45,431 bases of DNA from Cladosporium sp. IMV 00045 (taxonomy: Eukaryota > Ascomycota > Dothideomycetes > Cladosporiales > Cladosporiaceae), in assembly GCA_001931905.2 (NCBI GenBank), contig MSJI02000523.1, forward strand, positions 1 through 45,431. The letters run 5' to 3'. Position 1 is the first letter of the stretch. Each line of letters opens with the position of its first letter. The notes beneath the pieces were generated by a model, which was given only the letters and a program-made list of their open reading frames with translations, was not told the origin of the DNA and searched no databases. Below are positions 9,850 to 19,130 of this stretch, in pieces. The translations under genes and the position numbers were made by a program.

Positions 9850-10853
9850 ATGGGTCTCTCCTTCGACTACGCGCCCGACCGGCCTGAAAACATAGAGGCC
9901 ATCCTCAACGGCCTCGACCGATACAACCCGGAGACTACGGGAACTTTCCAGGAATATGTCGCTCAGCAGTGTGAGAACCAGACTTATGACTGCTACGCAA
10001 ACCTGGCCCTCTTGAAGCTGTACGTTGTCACCGATTTTTTCCTGGTTCTTTTCTCCATATTTCCTCGACGAAAAAAAGACACGAGCAAAGAAGAAAAGAA
10101 GAAAGGGATGGATCTGTGCTTCTTGAAGATGATAAACACAATTAGCATGTACTGAACAGGCCCAACTAGCCTGCTGAAGTTATATTTGATATTAGCTCTA
10201 GCTGAAACTTGCCGCAATCCTTCTGCACGCTGCACAATTCTACAAAGACTACATCTACGCGATCAAGCCAAGCTAACCAAGCATTGTCTTGCAGGTACCA
10301 GTTCAACCCTCACCTCGCCCGCGACGAGACCATCACCAACATCCTCGTTAAGGCCCTCACAGTCTTCCCCTCTGCCGACTTCAGCCTCTGCCTCTCTCTT
10401 CTCCCCACCTACACACTTGTGCCCGGCCAGAATGGCGTCGCACCCGCGTCTGGCTCGCTCGCTGAGGCTGTCGAGCACCTGAGCAAGCTGCACGACCAGC
10501 TCACGAGCGCCAACTACGCCGAGTTCTGGAACACCTTCGAGGGCGACGACCTCAACGCCGACCTGGTCGCCGACGTCCAGGGCTTCGAGGAGGTCATGAA
10601 GGTGCGCATTGCGGTCGTTGTCAGCCAGTGCATGCAGGAGGTCCAGCGTGACGTCCTCGAGGGCTGGCTCAACGTGACCGGCGCCAAGTTCGACAACTTC
10701 GTCTCCGAGGTGTGCGGCTGGACCATCGACGGCGCCACCGTGCGCGTGCCCCTGAACAAGGAGAACGAGGCTCGCAGCACCGTCGTGCGTGAGAACGTCA
10801 AGTTCGACCAGTTCGGCCGCCTGGTCAAGCGGGCCTACGAGCAGCCTGCGTAG
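9850..10853 (+). CDS. Translation initiation factor eIF3 subunit k
   Basis: Small non-core subunit of eIF3 that pairs with eIF3l; acts in cytoplasmic translation initiation. Two exons, 9850-10019 and 10295-10853, give 242 aa, near the usual 218-245. The intron is 275 nt with GTACGT donor, GCTAAC branch near 10271 and CTTGCAG acceptor; splicing yields [19 protein letters not shown], which is continuous in the family. Exon 1 carries [17 protein letters not shown], and the C-terminal winged-helix/PCI-like part ends [18 protein letters not shown]. eIF3k is lost in budding yeast but kept in filamentous fungi. The intron is about four times longer than the others in this window. Confidence 0.95.
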
Positions 10854-11232
10854 AGTTGTGGGGAAATGAAAACCAGAACAACAAAGTCTTTTCCAGCGGG
10901 TATGTCATACAAGTAAAGTTAGAACGGGTTCCATAAGGATGGATTCATGGGCTTTGCATGCACGAATGAAATTGCAGCGCGGCGTTTCGGAATGTGTGAG
11001 ATCAACTTTGGGAATCCACACAAAAAATATGGTAGTTGCAGCCTCCCCCCTTATTTTCAAGGGGCGCGAGCCGGGCAGGCAAAAGGGATTGGGAAGACGA
11101 ACAGAGAGATGGTGATGATGATGGCGGTCAATAGACCAAACAAAGCTCCGCATTGTGTGAATCTTTAGCAACGACTATAAGAAAAAATTCGAAAATTACC
11201 AAAGAAGCCACCGCTATCGAGCTCCACTTGAT
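10854..11232. other. Convergent intergenic region eIF3k / TSR4
   Basis: About 0.38 kb between two gene 3' ends. No gene, repeat or strong terminator-like structure recognised. Confidence 0.5.
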
Positions 11233-12521
11233 TTACCTCGCAGCGAGCTCTTCCCACTGCACTCCGACCCATTCCTCGTTCTCACCTCCGCAGTCCGCAG
11301 CACAGCTGGCGAGAATAATTGTGCCCCAATCCATGCCGTCCAGCGACAGATCATCCGCCTCCAACTCCGTGATCGCATGCGGCGTGAGCTGCAGCTCAAA
11401 GACCCGTTCGGCGCCACACTTGCCACATCTAGGCACGCGCGGCCAGGCCGAGCCGACGGCGTCTTTCTTCGAATACAGCAGCGGCTGGCCGCCGAACTCG
11501 TAGCGTAGGATCTGCTCCGGGTTCTGCGCCAGGCGGTCTGCGAAGCGCTGGAACAGCTTGTCCATCGTGCTATCGATGGCTGCCTTTTCGTCGGCGCTGT
11601 TGCCGCCGCCGCTGCCCCCGGCAGTCGTTTCAAACTCGCCGGACTCCGCGAGACGGACGTTCTGAGGCATTGCTTGCGGCTCCGGGTCGAGGTACTCCTT
11701 GTCCGCGTCGATGTAGTACTGGGGATAAGGTTGCGGGAAGGACGACTGCGCAGGCCAAGGCTCCTTGGGGCCCGCTGTGGGCTTGGGCGAGTCCTTAGGA
11801 GGGGACGAGCCAATGCGGGCCTTGTCTGCGAAGGTTTGGGACAGGTTCTCGACTGCTTCGGTCTTTTCAGCCAGTTTAGGCGGGATGGCCGAGGAGGAGG
11901 AGGCTGGGGCGAAGGGGTTCGCGGCCGGCTGGCTCGAGGTGGAAAACGGGTTTGCAGCAGCAGCTCCTGCTGAGCCAGATGTTGAGAATGGGTTTGCGTT
12001 TTGACCAGCCTTGGACGGTTGTACGCCGAAGAGAGACTCTCCGATGTTGGTCTGCTTGGGTTTGGGTTGCTCTACGGCGGGTGGCGCTGCCTCCTTTGCT
12101 GATGCTTTGGTTTGAGCCGCGTCCGAGGCCTCTTTGGAGATGCGAGTCGTTCTGATGCCGCGGACTGAGCCATCTTTCCTGCGGCAGGCCTTTTGCTTGC
12201 ATCCGAATATGTAAACTCTTCGCTCGTGACCAGGAAATTTGTCAGGAAGGTCGCCGTTCAGTTGCATCAGAAGGTTCAGATGTCCGTTGCAAACTTTACA
12301 TTTGGCCAGGGCGCCTGACGGAATGCAATCGTTGTCGAGCCATGACTACATCTTAGATCAGTAATCATATTCTTGTTTTTGCAAAATTGTGGCGATTGTC
12401 TTACTGGGTGACCACCAATCTGGCTGAAGTCGTCGCCCGTCGCCTCTTTCGATGCGTATCCCAAGGTAACACCAGTCTCAATGTCTTCGACTCCAGATGA
12501 ATCGCTGTCGTAGTCGGCCAT
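11233..12521 (-). CDS. TSR4: Tsr4/PDCD2 family ribosome biogenesis chaperone
   Basis: Cytoplasmic chaperone family; in yeast Tsr4 protects nascent uS5 (Rps2) for 40S assembly. Exons 12405-12521 and 11233-12345 with a 59-nt intron (GTAAGA...TGTAG) give 409 aa. Splicing forms IGGHPSWLDNDCIPSG, the family's N-terminal motif, followed by the CKVCNGHLNLLMQL and YIFGCKQKACRRKDGS zinc-binding region. The PDCD2_C domain (about residues 290-405) shows NPEQILRYEFGGQPLLY, PRCGKCGAERVFELQL, and MDWGTIILASC with a CGGENEEWVGVQWEE ending. The middle linker (about 130-260) is Pro/Ala/Ser-rich and probably disordered, with three NPF motifs (NPFSTS, NPFSTS, NPFAPA). The start is the only ATG that keeps the conserved first exon. 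Confidence 0.93.
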
Positions 12522-12917
12522 TTTGTAGAGTCTATATGAGATGTCGAATGGGTGCTCGGTATTTGTCTTTTTGACAGTCAAGAAAATCTTTGTCTGTTAC
12601 GTCGATAAATTCTGACTGGCAAGCTGCAGGTGAAGCAGCGCGCGGGCCAAGCCGAGGCTTGCTTTTAGACTCACGGTATAACCACCAAAGATATAGTTTA
12701 AGGTACTTTCTATGTTAGTGTTTATTTGATATTTGGATTTGTGTAATCTAAAAGATGCAGTAGAGGACCTGAATTGACGCTCTGGCAGAACAGTGTCTGG
12801 CCCTTGTTAACCATGCGCAAGTCGATGAGTCCATGCACTCCAGTTGAAATACTCGTTGATTCATGTAATTTGAGTGCCTACGTTTGCATCCACCCTTCGA
12901 AGGATTACGAAAGCAGA
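12522..12917. other. Intergenic region TSR4 promoter / APC1 3' end
   Basis: About 0.4 kb between two minus-strand genes; AT-rich near 12690-12770. No gene seen. Confidence 0.5.
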
Positions 12918-15900
12918 TCAACTGAGAGCTGCCCTGGCTTCTGCATCTCTCATTCTTGCTTCGATCCCAGCTTTCAAGGCCTCAGCAACTTCATCCCCGA
13001 TCCACTTCAGCCCTCCATCACCCTCATCCCTTGCTCTCTGGGCCCACGCAAACAAAAGTCGCAAGTTCCAAAGCTCATCGCGCTTACGGCTTTGCACGCT
13101 GTCGGAAAGCACAAGCCTGTCATCAATCATAGTAGCCCGACTATCGGTGTGGATAGAACTGTGCATATCGGGCGGTATGATGAGCTCAATGTCAGCTTTG
13201 GTAAGCTCATCCCTAAGCGCCGGCAGTGCAAAGACCCATTCCCATAGCTGTTGTCTATTGCTGACGGAGCCTGACTGAATCGTACGAGCTGCCAGCGCAG
13301 CACCAAAGTCGCTGCTGTGCGCTTCGCCTGCAGGACAGCGACGAACATGAATACGTTGGTGTTTGCGGAAAGCAGCCAGGTGGGCGGCGTTGGATTCGAA
13401 ATCAAGTGTCACGCGCCAGTACGCTGGATCGGCAGTCTGAAGCGTCGCAATCGTTTCAAGATCCGGAAGGAGACAGGGTGCTTGCATGTGCTTTGTTGAT
13501 CCATCGCGGAAGGTTAGCAGCATTGGCATGTTGATGGGGCGGTGGGTATCGATGTCTTCGACGATGACGCATCGTGCTTCTGCCGCAAAAATCCAGAAGT
13601 GGCGGAAGGCTTGCAGGTGAACACGGTTATCTTGGACATCCGTAGGAAATAGGGGATAGAAGGCGCAGATGAGAGCTGCGATAGCCATGTTGGACGTGCT
13701 TAGGGTGTATGTGCCGCCACCAAGAAACAACAAGCCGATTGCCTGGTGAGCTGCAAGGTGCGAGCCATACGGTGTTTCTGGGTCCGTTCTGCCGTGCAAA
13801 CGCCGGAGGTAGCGGAAAGTCTTCAAGTCGCCAGTACCGGCCATGATGGCAGAAGCGGCAAGTGCCAAAACATCAATGCAGCGTCGAATCGAAGCTCGTG
13901 CCAGCTTTGCATCGTAGTAGTACGCATCCCCCTTGCTCTTTGCTGCGTGGAAAATATCCAGCAAGAGTAGAACCTCATCTCGGGCATTTTCATTGCCGCT
14001 TCCTGCATATTTCAGGCTCAATGCCCAAGCTAAACCAGACGCAATGTTGTAAAATGGCACATCGGTGCTGGAAAGTTGTGATCGTTGCTTGTTGCTTCCA
14101 GCCATGCTTTGTAGTTTGTTCTTGTAGCAGACTGGTAAGTTAGCATATATCCACGCCGGTATGGTGTTGTCCGACCCCTGAGCCCCGATAGAATCCCACA
14201 GAATGATGTGTTTAGCCATGGAACGGAGCATCAGTATATCAGGCCTGACGTGGTCGAACTGAGCCTCAGTGTCTGGGATGTCGATCTTGCGTGCAATAGC
14301 CTTGTCTCCCGACTTCATGTATACCAATGCGATAGCAACTACCGCACCTGCTGTAGCCTTGTCGAAGACATGCACCGCATTGACTGGTCTTGGGCCTACC
14401 GCCACATTCAGAAGCCGCTCGGGCAGATGCATGCCATGCAAGCCTCGCAGGTCTTTGCCCTTGGCCAGGTTGATGAAACCCAATGCAAAACCTGCCGACA
14501 GGCGGTATGATTCGTCTCTCAGTACGTCCGGGCCATTGTCAACATCTTCAACTTGCATGATCGAAACCTCATGCAGCATTAGCTCACTCATGCGGCGATG
14601 CTCGGTGTTGCAGTAGAGTAGCCCAATGCCCATCAGCCCAGCGGTTTGGGTCGTGGAGGAAACGTTGAGCTCAGCTGCGCCTGGTGGAAGCATCGCGGTA
14701 ATGTGGACAGAAAGCATGCGAGTTATGAGACTGTCCATCGTACCCATGTGCGAAGCAGAGATTCCAAGCAACAAGCCGACCGATGTCATAGTGTGTTTGG
14801 GAGTGAGGTACTTGAAGGATAGCCACTTGGCAAGGGACCGCAAGTGGCCGTTCAGTCCAAGCGCAAGAAGTAGGCCTGCATGGCGATTGGTAAGGTCGCT
14901 AGGCTTGTTGAAGACAAGCCACGACGTATCGATGCCTTTAGCGTTCCGTGATATGCGAAGACCAACGGATACGCCTGCGTGGAAGTACGCCCAGTTCACC
15001 TTATCCTCGGTCAAGCCACTCCTATCAGTTGTGACAGTGTGGCCCATAGGTTGCATTATGGCCGAAGCATTGAAGCCAGGTAGATGGTATTTCTCGGTCA
15101 TCAACGGAATCTGACTGTCGAAGTGGATCATGCCGTCTCCGGCTGGCAAGGCGATCATACGTGTGGTCACCCACTGCATGACTTTGCGTTGTTGTTCGAA
15201 ATGGAAGGCATCGCTCCAATCGGGTTGCTTCGGGCACTGCGCGATTTGCACGTTGTTGAAGTGCATCAAGCTGATGGCTTCAATGAGCCGTCGGTCTTCG
15301 CTGAAAAGTAATTGGCAGATTGCATGTCGATCTGCCTCCCGGGTCTTGACAGCATGAATTGGGGCATCCACGAGGTTCGTGATGCTTTGAATATCTTTCT
15401 TCGGCGCAGTGGTCATTTGTTGCGTCCCGAATGGTTTCCGGACAGCCTCATCTTTGTCAATATCTAGGTCTTGACGCCCTACCAGCTTCAGTAAAGCGCT
15501 TGGCCATGTCGTAGGCGGTTGCTTCTCGCATTTTGCGATTGCCTCCCTGATCAGCGCTGCAATGGCCTCGGGAAGCGTTTCTAGAGCTTCTGTGGCCAGG
15601 TTGTGCTTAGCCGCCGTCTCTACGATAGCAATAGCCGAAGTGGTTAAGCCTTGGGTCTCCTCGAGAACCCTTGATAGCAGCGTGATCCTAGAAGTCATCT
15701 TGGCTGATGCTTCTGAAAATGCCTTGGAAACCTTGGCATTTGAACCAAGCCGGGCGACAGTCGCGAGAGTAGGATACTCCTCGGTGTTTCCACTCTTGAT
15801 GGAGTGCTCGACCCATTCGTAAACACTGACCGGGTCGTCCATCAGACCAATGCTCACGCTGACGGAAACACGGAACTTGACGAACGCCCACGCATCTTCA

Positions 15901-18872
15901 CTGGCGCCTTCCAAAGCGTAGTAACCGCCAGCCTGAGAACTCCATGCATCTCGACCTAGCCAGCACCCAAGTTGAGCAACGATAGGTGCAAGACGTTCGG
16001 CGCGTCCAGAGCGAATAGAATCGAGTTTTTGCTCCTCGTGTAGTATGTGCAGACCAAGCATGAGACGACGCGCAGAATCCAGACTATCGGTACTCTGAAT
16101 AATCTCTTTGATCTCAGGAGCCATGTTGTCCAGAACCTCATCAGCCAGGAACGCAGCATTGAGCAACAGACGATCCTGATGTGTGCCGCTTCTGCATATA
16201 GTAGGCGACGCAGACAGTCTCTTCCCCCGTGCGCCCATCCAAGACCAAGCTGGCTGCTCGAGCAAGTCGATCTTGTGTCGTGCGCTCACTGGCAACGACT
16301 TATGCGCTTTTGGCGATCCCGATATCGCAGCCACCTTGCTTACTTGCAGTGATGCTTTGGCTTTGGCATCCAGCAAGTTGATGGCAAAGACGAAAATCGC
16401 GGCGGTCAGGGCCACCCACTCAGAATTGCTGCTCGTGCCAGATAGATATCCTCGCTGCTCCACGATTGCCGCATGCGCTCTGCACCATGTTGGGAGCAGT
16501 AGGTGGGAGGCAGTCGTGGGTAAGACAAGTCGACAGGTGTTCAATATGTCTCCAATGAAAGGATCTTGTGGGCTCAGCTTTATTTGTCGTCGATGAAGAA
16601 CTCCATCACCGCTGCTCTCGTCGATCGAGTTTCTGGCGCCCGGGTGCTTCAGTTGGGGCGGTTGATCAGGTGGAGGCAGAGTTCGGTTTCGGCCAATGTC
16701 CTTATCCCCCGTTTGTGTGCTGGGAAGAACAGCCAAAGCGCTCGAGTTCCTGTAAGAAGTTGGTCCGGGCAACGGACAACAAGAGGTGTCCATTGGAGAA
16801 AGAAGCACACCGCAGCCGCTCAACAGCATAGCAGCTTGACCCGTGTTGTGTATCTTTTGCATGTCTTTGCATGATGTGAAAGTGTTCGTCCCCAATACGG
16901 TTGGGATACTCACGCGTGGGCTATTCACCATGTCAGGCCAAAAGGCCCTGTCTTTGACATCCAGAAGCAGGCTCAAGACTTCTTCGGACGACTGGTCATG
17001 CACATAGACCGTGAGTCTAAGACTGTCTGTTTCCAGAGACGGTGCGCTCTCACAGAGCGTGGCAACCTTGACCGTCAATTCTGTGTTTGTAGGACTTTCG
17101 GGGAACGGCTGAGGACCAATCGAGAAAGAATGTATTTTGCGCAGGATCAGCTCGTTCTTGGTGCCTTCGTCCAGACTGCCAAAGACATTGTCAAGTCCAG
17201 CGGCATCGTAAGTATTCCTGACATGGCGCAATATAGAGTCGACGCTCTCTCTGCCGCTGGCAAGTTCTGCGTCAAGATCCATAGTGTCATCTTCGTCGAG
17301 CCCGATGCTTTTGCTAAATACGCTGCCGGGCGTAGAACCTCTGCTGCGACGAGGCCCAAAGCTACGTCGCTCGCTATGTGGCCCAAAGGAAGTGTGTCGA
17401 CGACTGACTCCTGCACCAAAGCTGGCGTTCAATCCACTTTGACTGCGAGTATCTGCAGTTGACAGCTCTCCACGAGAAAGGAGCGAGCTGATTCTTCTAC
17501 TTTCACGGGTCGGCTGCTGCGAGCCACGAGGCTGGAAATCTGGATCCATCTGCGAGGCCATGACGGCTTCATCGCTTTGATGCTTAGTCTTGCGAGATGC
17601 AGAGCGAGTGAGGCGCTTGTTGGCTGGCTCACTGGGTACGTGAAGGGAAGCACCCGGAGCGAAGCTCTCGCGAGCACCATCACGACGGCGAGCACCTGGT
17701 GTGATGGTGCCAGGGCCCACACTGCCACTGAGAAAAGAGCTTCTTCGCCTTGCCTTATCAGCTTTGTGCTCAGCACGCCGCTTTATGAGAGAAGCTAGAG
17801 TCTGCTCTTCGATGTACCATGCGTGCCAGACCGTTACCAAGCGCATGTCTTGATTGATTGTGACAACCAGCATGAGCTTCCCATGGGGGCGATGCTCTGC
17901 ATATGATAGCTCATCCGCACTTGACACGTAAACAACATTCTCTGCAACATCGAGCGAATCAAACTCGACGGTGACACCGGGCGCTTTACTTGAGATGCGC
18001 GGCTTAGTTTGTTGCAAAGATTCCGAGACTACTCCTACTTCCGACAACGGGCTTGTCAATGAGTATAGTCTTGCAACATCACGCTCATCAGCACGATCCG
18101 GCGAGCGGCAGACCGTGCTAAAGAGTCCATTCAGCCAATCGTTGGGGCCTGTATGACCACCCAACGGGGAAGGCCGCACAGGCTGTGAGCCGAGGAAGCT
18201 CTTCGTGAAGGTGGGTGAGCGTTGGGTTGAAAATGATGGCTGAGCCTGTGAAGAGAAGAACGAGTTGTTGGGCGCTCGAGGGTACTTTGGGGACGCCGGG
18301 TCTGACGTCGTCTTTGGGATGGCCTTCTTCTGCAAAACCAGACCTCGTGGAGCTGCAAAGGCTGACTCAATCTCAAAAGGAAGATCAACAATATGATGCG
18401 AGCCAGAAAGGAAGTATACGTGTGCTTTGGTCTTTAAAAGAACCACTAGCGCTCTGGATGTCCCGTCACTCGGTGTTCGATTATCTCTTTTGTTGTCCCT
18501 CGTTTTCGTAAGCAGCAATGGAGCAAAGCTCTTCCCTGCCGTATTTTCAGAGCTCTTCGCGGTGTCTTTCGTTTCGCTCGTTCCAGTGAACAATTTACCA
18601 TCCTCTTTCGGGAATCTCGTCAGAAGCGCCTGCCGAACATGCTCTCCCTCCAGTTCAAAGCGATATGCCGTGCGAACCAGACCATTCTGTGACCAGACAA
18701 CACATTCCTTTGTAGCTATGATTTCTTCTTCCAAGCTTCCATGCTGTCCAGTGAAGGCGTAGGTTTCCCAGTGGTATAGGTCTCTGGCCGGCTCCGAGGG
18801 CAAGATGCCCTCCTTGATCAGGTAGGGAAGGCCGGTGGGCGTATGGACGCCAAGAGAGGTAACGTCCGCCAT
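12918..18872 (-). CDS. APC1: Anaphase-promoting complex subunit 1 (APC1/BimE)
   Basis: Largest scaffold subunit of the APC/C ubiquitin ligase, which triggers anaphase and mitotic exit; the Aspergillus orthologue is BimE. One uninterrupted frame of 1984 codons from ATG 18870-18872. The N-terminal beta-propeller region (residues ~1-640) begins with LGVHTPTGLPYLI and contains a long Ser/Arg-rich disordered loop (~380-560), a likely phosphorylation zone. The middle helical part is followed by proteasome/cyclosome (PC) repeats at about residues 1330-1570, recognisable as HAGLLLALGLNGHL, SVGLLLGISASHMG, TAGLMGIGLLY and RLSAGFALGFINLAKG. Next comes the conserved AIGLLFLGGGTYTLSTSN segment (~1710). 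The size fits fungal APC1 (about 1900-2100 aa). Divergent from the next gene across 258 bases. Intronless here, which is unusual for so long a gene but not problematic. Confidence 0.96.
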   Translation of the reverse strand: MADVTSLGVHTPTGLPYLIKEGILPSEPARDLYHWETYAFTGQHGSLEEEIIATKECVVWSQNGLVRTAYRFELEGEHVRQALLTRFPKEDGKLFTGTSETKDTAKSSENTAGKSFAPLLLTKTRDNKRDNRTPSDGTSRALVVLLKTKAHVYFLSGSHHIVDLPFEIESAFAAPRGLVLQKKAIPKTTSDPASPKYPRAPNNSFFSSQAQPSFSTQRSPTFTKSFLGSQPVRPSPLGGHTGPNDWLNGLFSTVCRSPDRADERDVARLYSLTSPLSEVGVVSESLQQTKPRISSKAPGVTVEFDSLDVAENVVYVSSADELSYAEHRPHGKLMLVVTINQDMRLVTVWHAWYIEEQTLASLIKRRAEHKADKARRRSSFLSGSVGPGTITPGARRRDGARESFAPGASLHVPSEPANKRLTRSASRKTKHQSDEAVMASQMDPDFQPRGSQQPTRESRRISSLLSRGELSTADTRSQSGLNASFGAGVSRRHTSFGPHSERRSFGPRRSRGSTPGSVFSKSIGLDEDDTMDLDAELASGRESVDSILRHVRNTYDAAGLDNVFGSLDEGTKNELILRKIHSFSIGPQPFPESPTNTELTVKVATLCESAPSLETDSLRLTVYVHDQSSEEVLSLLLDVKDRAFWPDMVNSPRVSIPTVLGTNTFTSCKDMQKIHNTGQAAMLLSGCGVLLSPMDTSCCPLPGPTSYRNSSALAVLPSTQTGDKDIGRNRTLPPPDQPPQLKHPGARNSIDESSGDGVLHRRQIKLSPQDPFIGDILNTCRLVLPTTASHLLLPTWCRAHAAIVEQRGYLSGTSSNSEWVALTAAIFVFAINLLDAKAKASLQVSKVAAISGSPKAHKSLPVSARHKIDLLEQPAWSWMGARGKRLSASPTICRSGTHQDRLLLNAAFLADEVLDNMAPEIKEIIQSTDSLDSARRLMLGLHILHEEQKLDSIRSGRAERLAPIVAQLGCWLGRDAWSSQAGGYYALEGASEDAWAFVKFRVSVSVSIGLMDDPVSVYEWVEHSIKSGNTEEYPTLATVARLGSNAKVSKAFSEASAKMTSRITLLSRVLEETQGLTTSAIAIVETAAKHNLATEALETLPEAIAALIREAIAKCEKQPPTTWPSALLKLVGRQDLDIDKDEAVRKPFGTQQMTTAPKKDIQSITNLVDAPIHAVKTREADRHAICQLLFSEDRRLIEAISLMHFNNVQIAQCPKQPDWSDAFHFEQQRKVMQWVTTRMIALPAGDGMIHFDSQIPLMTEKYHLPGFNASAIMQPMGHTVTTDRSGLTEDKVNWAYFHAGVSVGLRISRNAKGIDTSWLVFNKPSDLTNRHAGLLLALGLNGHLRSLAKWLSFKYLTPKHTMTSVGLLLGISASHMGTMDSLITRMLSVHITAMLPPGAAELNVSSTTQTAGLMGIGLLYCNTEHRRMSELMLHEVSIMQVEDVDNGPDVLRDESYRLSAGFALGFINLAKGKDLRGLHGMHLPERLLNVAVGPRPVNAVHVFDKATAGAVVAIALVYMKSGDKAIARKIDIPDTEAQFDHVRPDILMLRSMAKHIILWDSIGAQGSDNTIPAWIYANLPVCYKNKLQSMAGSNKQRSQLSSTDVPFYNIASGLAWALSLKYAGSGNENARDEVLLLLDIFHAAKSKGDAYYYDAKLARASIRRCIDVLALAASAIMAGTGDLKTFRYLRRLHGRTDPETPYGSHLAAHQAIGLLFLGGGTYTLSTSNMAIAALICAFYPLFPTDVQDNRVHLQAFRHFWIFAAEARCVIVEDIDTHRPINMPMLLTFRDGSTKHMQAPCLLPDLETIATLQTADPAYWRVTLDFESNAAHLAAFRKHQRIHVRRCPAGEAHSSDFGAALAARTIQSGSVSNRQQLWEWVFALPALRDELTKADIELIIPPDMHSSIHTDSRATMIDDRLVLSDSVQSRKRDELWNLRLLFAWAQRARDEGDGGLKWIGDEVAEALKAGIEARMRDAEARAALS

Positions 18873-19130
18873 GTCGCCAGGTGATGAGATTTGTTGGCTT
18901 TCAGCATGTTGCGGCGAATGACCACATGAGTGTGAAAGTGAAGGGCATAATTAATTGGTATTATTTGTTGGTTTTGGGCGACGCGACTGACGTGGGGAGC
19001 TTCTCGAACGCGACTGACTTTCAACTTTCGAGCTTCGCTCTCTCACTCACGTTGGACGAGCTTTCCAGCAACAAACCAACATACCAGCTGAACTTCACCA
19101 ATCGCTCACACTCGATCGCAAAACACAATC
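18873..19130. promoter_or_regulatory. Compact divergent promoter APC1 / beta-propeller gene
   Basis: Only 258 bases separate the two start codons on opposite strands, so both promoters must be in or overlap this stretch. No specific factor site is claimed. Confidence 0.6.

Noticed and set aside
16840..16920. Possible intron in APC1 around the NTFTSCKDMQK segment
   Set aside because: The frame is open, and the sequence after it (LLSGCGVLLSP) is typical APC1, so no splice is needed.
13000..18800. Many plus-strand open frames of 60-160 codons
   Set aside because: All are antisense to APC1 and have no independent coding evidence.
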